DNA of 64,000 nucleotides from Ascaphus truei (GCA_036426205.1 CM071587.1:3499447-3563446); one strand, 5' to 3'; positions 22,248-34,689 are shown, counted from the stretch's first letter. Translations and numbers: made by a program. The notes: generated by a model from the sequence alone, not told the origin.

Positions 22248-23222
22248 TATCCTGCCAGACACTACATTTGGTAGACTGGCCAAATGCCCCTGATTTTGGA
22301 GTGGGGCTACAGAATGAGTGACCTTATTAAATATAAGAATATTATGAGATGTCCTCGGCTGAACGTGCTAAAAGCTACATATGTGTATTTGTGGGACTGA
22401 TTCGCACATAAGGATTACAGACACCTGATGTTTAGCCGGTCCTAAGAGACAGATATTAATATCTCTCTTAATTTTAGTATTACACGGTAATATTTAGTCT
22501 CATTGGGAGCATCATGCGTGACGGAATGTATTAATATGTCTCGCATGCCAGTAAGTATACTGAACTGAAGTTATGAAGTTATTTACAGTGTATATGGAAT
22601 TTTGGATCTGCTCTGAAAAATGCAGACCCCCATCTGCTATGTTAATAGGGCAGGGAGAGCATCCTGCCAGAATTAACATAGCCCGGTGATCAAAAGGTAA
22701 CTGCCCTAATTGTTTATACTGGGGGCAGGAACCAAGGAACTGAGTGTTTTTAAGTGTGATACTTCACACTTACAATGGAAGCCAAAATCTGCTTCAAAGA
22801 GATTTTTTTCTAGCCAACTCGGCATCTTGAGTGCAAGAGAAGGGTTGAAATGGTATATAAGTCAGAGTCAACCATTACTCAAATGTCTTCATGTATGATC
22901 TTCATGTATTGCTGTGATGTCAACATCTGAAACTGAATTATGGAAGAAATGACCCATCCTGTATCCTGATAGCTTTCTTGTCCTAACCTTTAAGTAAGTG
23001 TCCATATTTTGTCTGTTATTTGTATATCTCATGTGTTCACCTTTTTCAAGGAATAAATTATATTTTATCATATCTAAGCCTCGTCCAGTTCAACCCAGTT
23101 ATATTTGGGTGTGTATTATTATAGCTTGTCTCAAAGCTACCGTCACAGTACACAAAACGTGAACATAAGTATGTTACACTAGATGTTACAGGTGGTGTAT
23201 TCTAAGCTAATGTTTTGGCCAA
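22248..23222. other. Noncoding stretch, nothing recognised
   Basis: AT-rich intergenic DNA with no supported feature. Confidence 0.35.
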
Positions 23223-23224
23223 TA

Positions 23225-23412
23225 CAGGCGGTCCTCGGTTATCCAATGGAATCTGTTCTGGAAGTAGCATTGGATAGTTAAACAGTGAGTCCCATGGTAA
23301 TCAGTGGTGGTGAGCGTTGGATAGCACATTCAGGTGCCCTTAGGGTTGTATTGTAAAGCGGTGGATATGACATTCATTGTAAAGTGAAACGTTGGATAGC
23401 GAGGACTACCTG
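23225..23412. mobile_element. Tigger/pogo-like MITE, TA target site
   Basis: The ends CAGGCGGTCCTCGGTTATCC and (reverse complement of the right end) CAGGTAGTCCTCGCTATCC match well and are flanked by TA on both sides. At 188 bp it is too short to code for a transposase. Confidence 0.75.
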
Positions 23413-23579
23413 TACATCAAGTCCTCTACCTCTACAGATTTTCCAATAGCCCACCCATGGACACTCGTGATAATAACCTGGACGTATGTGATGTCTGCAG
23501 GGTGTGGGTGTTTTGGGGACACATGTAAGCAGAAAGAGTAGCACTCCAAAGAAGCAGTCAAGTCGTTAGTATTTATTCA

Positions 23580-23672
23580 TGCGATGTTTCAGTCCAACAA
23601 AACAGACCACTCTCATGGTTCTGCCGGCTCAACCTTGAGAAAGGTCTTTTGTGTTAGACCAAAACATCGATT
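23580..23672. repeat. Inverted repeat with 25-bp arms
   Basis: CGATGTTTCAGTCCAACA near 23581 pairs imperfectly with GTGTTAGACCAAAACATCG near 23652. The right arm itself holds a GGTCT...AGACC hairpin followed by AAAACATCG, a layout like the motif at 10502. Confidence 0.55.
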
Positions 23673-24915
23673 GAATACATGCTTTCTATTTGATTACTAC
23701 TTTGGCATTCTACTCTTTCTGTTTAGATTTATGGGACTTCACTGTTGAGTTTCACACACGCAAGTATTTGTGATGTATATTTTTATATATTATTGCACTG
23801 TAAACACAGACATATGATTGATACAAATCCCATTAGTATGTTTGATAAAGAAGTACAGTAGCATAAAATATACCCACCGCGAATGCATTTGGCAATTAAT
23901 GAATGTCCTTTTGTTTTGTTTTTACAGTGTGTGTATTACACCCTTATGAAGGGAAACATTACAAGGTCTGTTTATTAAATAACAGACTAGGGTGCTCGAA
24001 GCAAAAGTCATTAAATGAGCTGGATATTTGGTTTGCATTGATGTAAGACAGTTACCTGTCAGTTTGCATACTTAATAGGAAACTACTCCAGAGGCTGAAA
24101 AAAAAGAATAGTCCCCAGCCAGTGTCTTTCCTCTGCGCATATAACAGAAACATGCTTTAGTTCATTTAACATTACCTGTTTGCTTGGGGTTTTACTGGCA
24201 TGACAATCACATTAATTTACTGTAGATGTAAATGAATGAAACATTGACTACTGTGCATTCTTTTGATGAACTATAATGAGAAGCACTATCACTGTCTGTC
24301 TATCTCAGCCTGTGTATGGTTCCTTATATGTGAAATATTTGCTACCCATCTATTAGTATCTGTGTTAACTTTTTTGCTGCCACAGAAGTCAGCTAAATGT
24401 GCATAAAACTATGAGTTACCAAACAAATATTCACAGTATACAGAGCCGTTAGATATTTTATTTATATACACCATTTGAAATTATACTGAGCTGTCAGAAT
24501 GGCCTTAAATAAACAGACACACATATTGATGTGTTTTACAGTCTGAAATTAATATAGAGTCTCCAACCACTCAACCCCGTGTGAGAGGACCTTTTAAACC
24601 TTTATCACTGTATATAATTCACAGAGTCACAAATTAAGATTTTTTGATGTAATAAAACTTTTTTATTTTTGGTTTTTATAGTCTGTACCGATTTAAGAGC
24701 CTTAATGGCAAAAAAAAGCACATTTGTTTTGCTAGGACGATATAATAGAGAGTGCAATAAGAGGAATCTTCTTTATCCTTCTTGGATATATTTTTTTTGT
24801 GTGCTCCTTAACTATCCTCATGCACCCTATTATTATGAAAATACCTAACTATCAAATTTCATACAAGGATTAGCGGTTAAACTACAATACTCTGGTAAAC
24901 TATAAGTTGTCCTTA
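23673..24915. other. Noncoding stretch, nothing recognised
   Basis: AT-rich DNA up to the Helitron. No supported feature. Confidence 0.35.
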
Positions 24916-25765
24916 TCTTAATATATAAATTCGAAAGTTGTGGGGTTGAAACGACATCTGGCCAATCAGATTGGGTTGAAACGACATGTGGTGAATCTGA
25001 TTGGTCCAGCCTATGGCCAATCAGATTGGTGGCTTTATGACATTACCCAACTGCCACACACACACACACATACACCTACTCCCGCCCATACCGCTGCCTC
25101 ACACCCCTGCGCCTCCAGCCTCCCCTCCACACAGCACCACACACGCCACCTCCCGCCTCCCCTCCCTCACCCCGGTGCCTCCAGCCACAACCGGCTGGGA
25201 CCAAGCGGCGGAACGGACGGCCGGGGCAGCCCACCCCCCCTCACTCGTACCACACCACCCCCCCTAACCCGTACCACACCACCCCCCTCAACCCGTACCA
25301 CACCACCCCCCTCACGCGTAAGGTGCGGCGCCGCACGGAACTGCGGGGGGGGGGGAGGGGCCTGGCCCGAGAAAGGCTCCGCACAGGACTGTGGGGGGTG
25401 GGGCCTGCGCCCGAGAAAGGCGCCACGGGCGGCGGGGCCTGCACCCGAGAAGGGCGCAGCACGGGACTGAGACGTGTGTGTGTGTGTCTCAGTGTGTGTG
25501 TGCGTCTCAGTGTGTGTGTGTGATACTGTGTGTGTGTGTGTGTGTGTGATTTTTACATCACTTATGGCACCAAAATATACATTGTACTGTGGTGTGGTTA
25601 CAATAAACCATTTTTATACAACATCGTATTACATTTTCTTCCATCTTTCTTTTCAATATTATTATCCAACCTTTACAACAAACAGTCACCTATTGTTCCA
25701 CGATTTATAAATAATACTACCTATTACGCATTTACATCCCGGGCAACGCCGGGTCTCTCAGCTAG
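24916..25765 (+). mobile_element. Non-autonomous Helitron with both ends
   Basis: The 5' end TCTTAATATATAAATTCG starts with TC after an A. The 3' end carries the hairpin CCCGG-GCAAC-GCCGGG and, 11 bases later, CTAG followed by T. Insertion between A and T, the TC start and the hairpin plus CTRR end are the Helitron rules. The GC-rich interior holds ACC-rich repeats and (GT)n but no Rep/helicase. Confidence 0.85.
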
Positions 25766-25924
25766 TGGAGAATAAAACTCTTCATTAAAGCTACTTTTTC
25801 TTAAACTCTCCAATTTATTCTAACGCTGCTCTCTGCATAGGCCCCTAAGTGTTTCTTATCATGAACCAGGGAAAGAGAAAGATGAAAGAGTTATATATGA
25901 GCTACAGGACCGTACCATGCACAT

Positions 25925-26285
25925 CTTAGGCTGAGCTTATACTCAGTGCGAAGGTGCTGGCGCGCGTGCGACAAACACAAAGGGCTAATCCCTATGTGGC
26001 CACCCCTAGATCGCACGCGAGCACGACAGAGCGCGATGGCGGGACTGCATTTTGAAAAGACAAAAAAAATAGATCTTTTCCAGCGCGGTCGCGTGGCGTC
26101 AGTGTCACGTGAGCGGTTAAACCAATGAGGGCGAACCAGCTTCGTGACGCGTCCGCCACGCCTCTGCCACGCCTCCCCATCGCCTCCTGCAGCCGAGATC
26201 ACACATCGCTCGGGTGAGAGGCGCCCGCGGTGCGATGAGTGCGCGTGGACGCGCACGCCAGCGTGGACTATAATCCTGGCCATAG
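25925..26285. repeat. GC-rich degenerate repeat, possibly a MITE
   Basis: Starts near GCTTATACTCAGTGCG and ends near GCACGCCAGCGTGGAC, with partly inverted GCGCG-rich ends. CpG-rich against the AT-rich surroundings. No coding content. Confidence 0.4.
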
Positions 26286-26399
26286 GGGGGAGAAGGGAGA
26301 GGGGGATATGAGAGAAACTTTCAAATATATAAAGGGGTTCAACAAAGAACAGGAGGGAAGCATATTTTAGTGAAAGAGAAGAGCTAGAGCAAGAGGCCG

Positions 26400-26523
26400 T
26401 CCTCTGATGCTGGAGGGTGGGAGGCCACCAAGGGGAAATGTGAGGAAGTATTTCTTCACGGAAAGGGTAGTAGATGCATGGACCTGCCTCCCAGCAGAGG
26501 TGGTAGGGGCAGTGTCAGATTTC
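26400..26523 (+). pseudogene. Relic of a CR1/Rex-type LINE reverse transcriptase C terminus
   Basis: One frame reads a KYFFTERVVDAW-LPAEVV pattern, the well-conserved tail of many non-LTR retrotransposon proteins (FF..RVV..WN.LP..VV). It is short and isolated, so it is a remnant only. Confidence 0.45.
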
Positions 26524-26870
26524 CCGTTAGGCCCGGGTCTAAGGCGGCAAAATATGGGGGTGGCAAAAATGTCCGCCCCCATTTGCATTTGCCGCTTATC
26601 GGACCTAATGGGAAGGGACTTACTCACCTGTGCCGGCCCCTCCGTTCTGCCGCCCTCCTTCTCCTCCTTCAAAATCGAGCGTCAAGTGACGCCACGGATG
26701 TCGCAAACGACGGCACGCGGCGTCTCGTTGCCATGGTAACAAAATGACGTCAAGCCGCCGCATTACCGCGGCAGACGCAGGCAAGTGCCTAAGGGCGGCG
26801 GATTGGGGAATCCGCCGCTGTGTCGGGGCTAATGCGGTAAGGGAATTCAGACATGCTCGGGATAGACAAA
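26524..26870. repeat. CpG-rich repeat carrying an X-box/CRE pair
   Basis: Inverted phrases CTAAGGCGGCAAAATATG and AGGGCGGCGGATTGG suggest an old DNA element. See the separate entry for the regulatory-like pair. Confidence 0.4.
26727..26752 (+). promoter_or_regulatory. RFX X-box next to a CRE
   Basis: GTTGCCATGGTAAC (26727-26740) is a perfect RFX-type palindrome. TGACGTCA (26745-26752), a perfect CRE, follows after four bases. Similar pairs recur in other GC-rich repeats of this window. Function is unknown, and this sits in a repeat rather than at a gene promoter. Confidence 0.4.
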
Positions 26871-27222
26871 AATGTATCCTAAAAACAAAAAGAAATCCCC
26901 AAGGATCATAGAGAATCTGAGGTTTTACAGCAGATAGAAAAATAGGCAGAAACGGTGGGACAAGCGCTTCTTATCAGCCATGAAATGCTATGTTTCTATA
27001 TATATGAACTGGCTGCTACATTGACGCCTGGAGAGGCATTTTAAATGCAGTACATGTGAGTGCTATGCTGTCTCTTTTCATCAGCAAGGTTATGCATCGG
27101 AACAAGTAAATGCTTTGTATGCCAGGAGATTGGCATAGAGTGGGATTTTGACCCTGAATATGTAACAGTTATTTTATCAAGAGATTTCCTCTTTTTTTGC
27201 CCCACCTTTGTCACCTTGGGCT

Positions 27223-27718
27223 TTAAAGCTGCTGTTCAAGCTGCCGTTTTTTTTTTTTTGTTTGTTTGTTTTTCTGTTTAATATGTGCATCAATAAAATC
27301 CACACAATGATAAGTAATTCGCTAAGTTGCCGATCGATCCGTTCTCCCGTGATCAATCGGCGAAGATTCGGCTCTGGGGGGTTCACTAAATGGCTGCCAG
27401 TGCAGCAGGAGGACCAAAGATGCAAAGTTCTGTGGGGAAGATAATGTGACCAGGCGGTCACTAGTTACAATTGGGGCACTGCTAGAGAGAGGGCGGGGCT
27501 CAAAAAGGGGTGTGCCAGAGCCTGTTTCAAAAGAGGAAGGGAATGTGACTTTGTAAATGGTTGCTATAGAAACCAAAAATGCTTGTTACATTATAATACA
27601 TTAAAAATGACATTTAGAGCTGTCTAAAGAAAATGCTACAAGTATTTTCTCATAGTACAGAACTGATTTATTTTAAAAAAAAACACACGTAGGATATTGC
27701 TAGGGATGCAGCTTTATG
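27223..27718. mobile_element. Older TTAA-type MITE, relative of 9962-10410
   Basis: Begins with TTAAAGCTGCTGTTCAAG and ends GATGCAGCTTTA, inverted ends like those at 9962-10410 but more decayed. The interior shares GGGTGTGCCAGAGCC, AAATGCTACAAGTATTTTC and ACAGAACTGATTTATT. Confidence 0.65.
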
Positions 27719-28690
27719 GGCTGCTTATAATAGGGGACGGAGGAGTTATCCTGAGCACGTTATATGGTTTCATATTCTGCATCTGTGTCAAGTATAAGGT
27801 TTGTGGGGCCCTTTTTGGTCCCCCTGACAGTAAAATGGTCTTACTTTTTCGCACAATACATTTTAAGGTGCCTCCAAACTCAATTTACAGAGTCATAATA
27901 ACATATTTATTGTGATGTATCAAAGCCCCCTGCCTCTAAAACTAAAGTATGAGACCCTGCCTCAGATTAATCAATGGGAAAAAAAGGGATACAATCAGGG
28001 TTTTATGTCTTAATAAATATGCTGAAGATTTTAACTGTTGCCCCAGTTTTGCAGCCCAGAGACGTTGATACACAATCCCCAGAATGTGCTCGTTTTGCCC
28101 ACAGTGGAAATACATTGAGGTGGTAACATGGGCGAGGAAAGAGGGAGAAATCACAGGGCACGCTGATTATACTGGCATTTATTACAATTGCACGGTTGTA
28201 TTGCTGTCATTTTCGTCCTTTTCATTTCAGTCGTAAAAATAGGCTTCAGCCTAAAACAAATATGAGAACAATAATGGACAACTTTGGTACAAACAGTAAA
28301 ACAAGGCTGCCCAGAAAGCCCATATCAGATTAATCCAGCATGAAGGTGAGGTGTGGCTCTGCGATTACAATGTTACCATCCCTGGTCCTAAAATGTCAGC
28401 GACAGGCTCACCCAGTCCTGATTTATATGTGGTTGCCTTATTGCCTGTATCCCTGGGGACATTTGGATGTGTTGTTGGTAAGTAATGTCTGCCGCTGGTG
28501 CATAGCGCGTTGGCTTCTTTACAAGGCTGAATTACTGCAATCTGCCTGATTTATGGCTGTTCTCTGAGTGCTTCCTATATAAAACCCTGAATTATCTGAC
28601 TCTGTGTAGCAGAAACAACACATCTCGTTTCAGTTCCTATGGAGAAATGAAACCGCACATCCAAGTGAAACAGCAGTAGCAGTGCTAGTG
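27719..28690. other. Noncoding stretch, nothing recognised
   Basis: No gene or complete repeat found. Confidence 0.35.
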
Positions 28691-28699
28691 ACAGCAACA

Positions 28700-28945
28700 A
28701 TAACGTATCAGTACTCTCTTATCAGTAATATATCAGTACTCTCTTATCAGTAATATATCAGTACTCTCTCATTAGTAATGTATCAGTACTCTCTTATTAG
28801 TAATATATCAATACTCTCTTATTAGTAATGTATCGGTATTCTCTTATTAGTAATGTATCGGTATTCTCTTATTAGTAATGTATCGGTATTCTCTTATTAG
28901 TAATGCATCGCTATTCTCTTATTAGTAATGCATCAGTACATGATG
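28700..28945. repeat. 25-bp minisatellite, about 10 units
   Basis: Units such as TATCAGTACTCTCTTATCAG plus TAATA, drifting to TATCGGTATTCTCTTATTAG to the right. Confidence 0.9.
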
Positions 28946-30020
28946 GGGCTCAGTAATAATGTATCCAAACTAGTTAGTGCTCATGAATAATGGATATGGG
29001 TAAAATGATTCTGTGACCATGAATTATGTATGAGTACTAGTTGTTGTTTCTCAGTATTAGTGAGTATTGTGCAGTGAGCTGTGTTGCCTTCAGCCTGAAC
29101 ATAAGGGAGCAAGGAAGTAGGACCCCTGGGGGATTCTATTAAATGGGACTTGCAGAAGCTGAACTTTTCACTGAAGCTCTGAGATGGACTATATATATAT
29201 ATATAGAGGTATGAGAGGCTCACCTCATGGGAGTATCAAGACTACAATACATGCTTTTGCAGTGGGATACAAGCCCCTAAACCCTAAATGCACAGCCCCT
29301 ATAATAGGTTAGAAAACCCTACTGTACAAAGTGCCTTATTGGAAAATATGGTGTCATTGAGTTCTCATCCCTGCTGTGTCCTCCGAGAGATGTGTTCTAG
29401 CTTGTATTAGTCAGAGACACGTGAAGTTGCCCTTTGTGGAGATAGCTGAAGAAGCCTCGTCCCTTTTGTTAGGATACCCACGAGAAGTGGGGTTTGAATT
29501 CTGATGTATTGTCAAGTATCGAAAGAAAGGAAAATGTGACATTTGTCAGCAGTTTATAAAGCGTGGAAAATGGGCCAGTTCTCTTGTGCCTTGTCCCTGA
29601 GCTCCAGTTATTTTTCAATGCCTGGAAATAATTAAGCCTCTAGTGTCAGCCTGGCAAGACAATGAGGAACATTGAGGGCACCAGGAGATGGGGGGGAGGG
29701 AGTTCGCAGGATCTGAGTACTGTAATGGAATGCACATAAATGAAATGCTGGGGAGATGGACAATGACAATTATACAGTATTTCACAGTTCGCTGCTGTCC
29801 CTGAATTCCAGCTCCTATTGATCGGCTAGCAGGAGCTGTTCTACGTTCTGAAAACAGAGTCGTATACACCTGCACGATGCACTAATTATAATCCTGCAGT
29901 ACCCGTCACTGAGTGTCAGTTATTACTGGGGTATGGATTTGTTTGACAGGTTTCCATCCTACCCTGCACTAGGTACAGTTATTAAGGGAGAGGGTACACA
30001 CACTGACTGGCACTGAGAGT
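28946..30020. other. Noncoding stretch, nothing recognised
   Basis: Only a short (TA)n near 29192 and no supported gene. Confidence 0.35.
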
Positions 30021-30024
30021 TTGA

Positions 30025-30235
30025 AGCAGGGGAGCCTGGTTCAATTCCTGGTGTCTACTCCTTGTGACCTTGGGCAAATCACTTATGTCCCTGTGCCTCA
30101 GGTAACAACAAATAGATTGTAAGCTCAAAGGGGCAGGGACCTGTGCCTGCAAAATGTCTCTGTGTAAAACTAGCAGCGCTTTACAAGAACATATTATTAT
30201 TAATATTATTATTATTATTATTATTATTATTATGA
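30025..30235 (+). mobile_element. MIR-like SINE with (TTA)n tail
   Basis: It carries GGTTCAATTCCTGG, GTGACCTTGGGCAAATCACT, TAGATTGTAAGCTC and CAGCGCTTTACAAGAAC, and ends in an ATT-rich tail. Same family as 20325-20520. Its copy-B partner at 48245-48435 has deletions inside the conserved phrases. Confidence 0.85.
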
Positions 30236-30473
30236 TTATGTTCTGGGCTTTACATAAAGTTGATACAGTATGTTGAGTTCATTATTTCTCGGTATGGAGC
30301 CTGCAGCATAGTTTAACTCATGCACTGTCATGCTATAGAGGCCCTACTACTGGCTCCAGGGTATGGAACAGGTTTATCCAGTCCTGGTTTTTCTATCCCG
30401 TACAAACCGAGACTAACAAAATCTCCCTGACTTTGAAACCTATGGGCACTCCAACCCTTGCCTGGAATGGATA

Positions 30474-30755
30474 TGTGTAGGGTGTAGGGTGTAAGGAATA
30501 GTGTATAATGTAGAGTGGAGTATATACATGTAGGCTGTAAGGTGTAGTGTATACGTGTAGGGTGTAGTGTATACATGCAGAGTGTAAGGTGTAGGGTGGA
30601 GTATATACGTGTAGGGTGTAAGATGGAGTGTATACGTGTAGGGTGTAAGATGGAGTGTATAGGTGTAGGGTGGAGTGTAGGGTGTAAGATGGAGTGTATA
30701 TGTGTAGGGTGTAAGATGGAGTGTATACGTGTAGGGTGGGGTGTAAGGTGTGCGC
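30474..30755. repeat. Minisatellite of GTGTAGGGTGTAAG type units
   Basis: Units of about 25-29 bp (GTGTATACGTGTAGGGTGTA, AGATGGA) repeat with variants. Open frames across it on both strands are repeat-derived. Confidence 0.88.
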
Positions 30756-31660
30756 CAGAAGACTGTACTTTTTTAGATTCAAAGATCCAGTTGACATGAT
30801 CCAGAAATTAAAATAATTTTCCAAGTCGCTTTCATATTTTATTTGACGGATAAATCCTCAGTACTGTGTAATAAATAAAAACAAAACGCTATTAAATTGT
30901 AGACAATGTGTTGCATGGCTGACTGCTTTTGATTTGTATTGTAGCTAGAATATATTGCAAAGTGGAATCACTCCTTTAACCCCTTCACTGGAAAAAAAAA
31001 GGGCCACGAACCTACTGTTGTGCAGTTATTTTGCACGACTGTGCTGGCCCATCTGGCAGAGAAGGAGTCACAGTGTGTCTATCATCAAATATAACAAGTA
31101 TCATTGATAGATGTAGCACTGAATGTTCCCTGGACTTCCACAGGTGTTTTTGGACATGGTCTGATACTTGTAACACCAAACGCAGCCGAAGTAATACAGC
31201 TCCAGACCAATAAAATTGATAGGTGTAATCTCTCTCCTGGTGCAGCCTTTCACAGATTCCAGGGGCCAATTAAGAGCTCGGATTATGTTGTCCTTCCATC
31301 TCTCTCTCTCTCTCTCTCTGAGGGACTCTCTGGCAGAAACCAATGCAAAGACAAGAGCCTGAAGCAAGAGGGGAGACCAGGCAAGAGCTGGAAGGAAAGA
31401 GGTTAGCGACTGGAAGGGGAGATTCTGGAGGCAGCCTGGGACCTTATTTATATGCCTTTATTTTTTGTTTGAGAATAATCATCCAGGGATAAAATGCACC
31501 CTATTAAATGTCCCTTAAATTATTCAGCCCTAGAGGTAACAGGTTTTGTATCCACGTGCTTGTCCTTAATGCCAATCCAGTGCTAAGGATCCTATACCCC
31601 AGCACTGATCATCTGAGACATAGTAGTTATGGAATCTGTATGTTTATACTGTTCATGCCC
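30756..31660. other. Noncoding stretch, nothing recognised
   Basis: Contains a short (TC)n at about 31302-31320 and otherwise no supported feature. Confidence 0.35.
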
Positions 31661-31665
31661 CAAAC

Positions 31666-31820
31666 CAGTGTTTTCCAAAGCTCTCCTAGTGACAGGGCCA
31701 CACCAGGTTTTTGGAATAACCCTTAAAATTGCATCCAGATGAATGCCCTTTTTTTGCATACTAATAGAATGTTAGGTGCTTGTCTTACAAACCTGGTGAA
31801 GAGAGGTTTGGAAAACACGG
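31666..31820. mobile_element. hAT-like MITE
   Basis: CAGTGTTTTCCAAAGCTCTC at the left and, inverted, CCGTGTTTTCCAAACCTCTC at the right. Length is about 155 bp. No clear target duplication. Confidence 0.55.
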
Positions 31821-31892
31821 CTCTGAACAAAACAAACCCATAAGGCTCATTGACTACGCGCTCTATATAGATGTCTCAAACTGTCCTGATCT

Positions 31893-32150
31893 AGAGCAGC
31901 GGTGAGCACACTGGGGGGCACGAGACTGTCTGCGGGGGGCACAGGCCTCTGTAAACCTGACTTAGCTTGGCTTCTTAGACGCGTCGCCATGGCAACGCGG
32001 CGTCAAATGACGCCGAGAGGTCTTGTGACGTCACATTGCTATGGCAACGTGACGTCATGCCGCCAGAGGCGAGGTAAGCGGGGATGGTGGGGGGAGGGCG
32101 CAGAGAAACGGGGATCTGCCGCAGGGAAAAAAGTTTGCACCCACTTATCT
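31893..32150. repeat. GC-rich repeat with two CREs and X-box-like motifs
   Basis: TGACGTCA occurs at 32026-32033 and 32050-32057. CCATGGCAAC lies near 31988, and a partial X-box (ATTGCTATGGCAAC, 32035-32048) lies between the CREs. The ends (CAGCGGTGAGCACACTGG and an inverted AAGTTTGCACCCACTT) hint at an old hAT element. Confidence 0.45.
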
Positions 32151-32269
32151 AGAGTATGAATATATGTATATATTTAGTTATATATCGCTTCACAGCAGTA
32201 ATACACAGGACATAATAATATAACATCTAATGGGAATAAGCATTTCAGACATAAAAGTAACATTAGGAA

Positions 32270-32720
32270 AAGGTGTCCCTGCCCGGAAGAGCTTACAATC
32301 TAAATAGTATGTGGGGAGAATTTACAGAGGCAGTATGCAGGTGTTCTGGTAAGTGTGACTGCAAGGGGTCATGGTATATGCAAATGAGATGTATAGTATC
32401 AGCAAGCGGTGCTACCCAAATGGTTCATTAACGAGCTGTGTTTTAAGATGGGTCTTAAAGGTGGATTGAGAGGGTGCTTGTTAGATATTGAGGGGAAGGG
32501 CATTCTGGAGGAGTGGGGCAGCAAGTGAGCAAGGTTTTAGGTGAGAGAGGGCTTTAGGTACAAAAGGGGGTAGACAGAAGACATCCTTGAGCAGCACACA
32601 AGGGTTGAGCAGGTGTATAGCGGGAAATTAGGACTGGGATGTAAGGCGGGGCAGAAATATAGAAAGGTCAGCATCTTCAGAATCATGGAGCCATTGACTG
32701 CAGAGCACAGAGCTGTGACA
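32270..32720. repeat. Interspersed repeat of unknown class
   Basis: Begins with CCTGCCCGGAAGAGCTTACA and shares AGAGCTTACAATCTA with the reverse strand of the SINE family. It then runs through GGAAGGGCATTCTGGAGGAG. I recognise the style as a frog dispersed repeat but not the family. Confidence 0.4.
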
Positions 32721-33473
32721 TTTCAATAACTCTCTTTTTGTTCCCCGTAGAAATAGGAAAATGTCACCAATGTCCTTTATTAACCCTCCCAATCTCCCTA
32801 TGTGGCTGAACCATGTACAACAAAGTATGGTCAGAGAGCATTACCCAAGACCGCATACCAAGAAATAAAACGACTGCCATGAACAGATACATATTTTTTA
32901 TTACACATTTTACCAAACAGTACATCTCTTGGGCAGGGCTGGCACTGCCAGGAAGACCCACAAAGATATCGGAGTACAGGACAATGCACCTGCATAGCAA
33001 GAAAATAGAAAGCCCTTATATTAGCATAAGTGCAGTTTAGTAGATTCAGCAGGTGAGCTATACACTTAATCTCCTTCATTGCATGGTAATGTGCTGCAGA
33101 CTCCTTCACTGCCATAGGGGTTAATATTATTCGCCTCATTGAACACACTGTCTGCTCTCCCTGTGTCTCCCTTTGCAGATTTGAATATTTCTGGGACCCC
33201 TTCTGTCCCAGAAATGGATGTGCCTCTGTTATTTCCTTTCCTTTAGCACAATTAAAACAGAAACATTTGAAGTGAAGATTCAGCAGCTGTACTTGCCCCT
33301 TTAACAGGACTCCCCTGAAACTATGCAGATCCACTCTAATTGTTGGTGGCACGACTAGTGTCTGTAACCCCTTCAGTGCTGGAACCCAGTAAACATTCTA
33401 GAGCCACACATTTCAGGACCCCGTAATGCTGTGGTTTATTTACTTGGTGGGAAAATACTTGATACACTAATTA
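32721..33473. other. Noncoding stretch, nothing recognised
   Basis: Open frames on either strand have no domain or consistent composition. No complete element found. Confidence 0.35.
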
Positions 33474-33668
33474 CAGTGGTGCTCAAACTCAGTCCTGAAT
33501 CAAGGACCACCAGCAGGCCAGGTTTTAAGGACACCCCTGCTTCAGCACATGTGGTTCAGTCAAAATGACTCAGCCACTTGATTGAGCCACCTGAGCTGAA
33601 GCAGGTATATTCCTAAAACCTGAGCTGTTGGTGACCCTTGACTCAGGACTGAATTTGAGAACCCCCAG
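33474..33668. mobile_element. hAT-like MITE
   Basis: The left end CAGTGGTGCTCAAACTCAGT and the inverted right end CTGGGGGTTCTCAAATTCAG match over about 30 bases with mismatches, near the hAT pattern CAGTGGTTCTCAAAC. Flanks ACTAATTA and ACTAAAAC agree at the first five bases. Confidence 0.65.
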
Positions 33669-34689
33669 ACTAAAACCATCTTCTAGAAATCCCCATCCCA
33701 TGGAAGCCCCTTCTATAGCCCCCTGAAAACAGCTGTTTGGGGCTCTGTCTGCAGTTAGGCTCAGCACATCCATTGTGAATTCTCTCAGTCCTACAACTGA
33801 AGCCAAATCATGTAGAACTTGGTTGCAGTTAAATTGTACTTTGAGGGCAAAAAAGGGAGATTTCCAGTTTCTACTAAAGTGCATTTATTGGCAGCAGGGC
33901 ACGCGTGCAGCAAACACTTCCACACCCCACAGAGCCGGCATGCGTGGGGTGTGGGATCACGGCACCAGAACGCTCAATTGGACCAGAAGCTCACAATCTT
34001 TTCACCTGGAAACAAGTAGAAAAAAAGTGCTGGGTTGAGATGCTGAAAAATCTTCAGCGGCAAAGTCAAACCCATCATTACATCATTGGATGTCAGTACA
34101 GTCCCTGGGGGGGACACTGAAATGTCACTGTTTACAAAAGGCATTAGGCATTAAATGGAAATGGGATTGGTTCCTGCTAGACACACCTAATTGGGACAAT
34201 CATCTTCCAGTATCATGAACATAGAGAAGACAATAGAAGACCATCATGAACATAGAGAAGACAAGAGAGGACCCTCATTTCACCCAATTTCTGTTCCCGT
34301 CTGTGGTTATTATGACATCCTCCATTTACACATTGGGAGTTGAGAATGAAAGTCTCCCTACTGCAGAACAGCAGCCAAGAATGCACTAGATTTATAAATG
34401 CAACAAGTGACATTGCTTTGTACAGGAATTTATATCCCTTTGAATAAACATGGTACCCTTTTTTAGTCCAGTCTTTCAGCTGTGAGACTTGGATACACCA
34501 GAGACTTATTCAGTTAGCTGCCACAGTTCCAATCGTATGCGACCTCGCGGGAAGGCCCGTTGACTTCAACGAGGCTTTCCATGCGGAGAGCTGGATCTGC
34601 GCTATCACAGCTTACTGAATATGACCCATAGACTCCTGTGTGCCAATGTGCTATTTGTCTCCATTTCTGGATGGCTCATCAGACATTGT
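33669..34689. other. Noncoding stretch, nothing recognised
   Basis: No supported gene, RNA or repeat boundary. Confidence 0.35.

Noticed and set aside
25474..25560. Possible CRISPR-like or coding signal in GT-rich stretch
   Set aside because: Simple (GT)n inside a Helitron. No spacer-repeat alternation, and CRISPR is not expected in a vertebrate genome.
30393..30824. Tyr/Thr/Leu-rich repeat ORF
   Set aside because: Translation of the GTGTAGGGTGTAAG minisatellite. Copy B breaks it.
32831..33352. 173-codon ORF on minus
   Set aside because: No recognisable domain or codon pattern. Copy B of the same stretch does not preserve it, and no splice or promoter context supports it.
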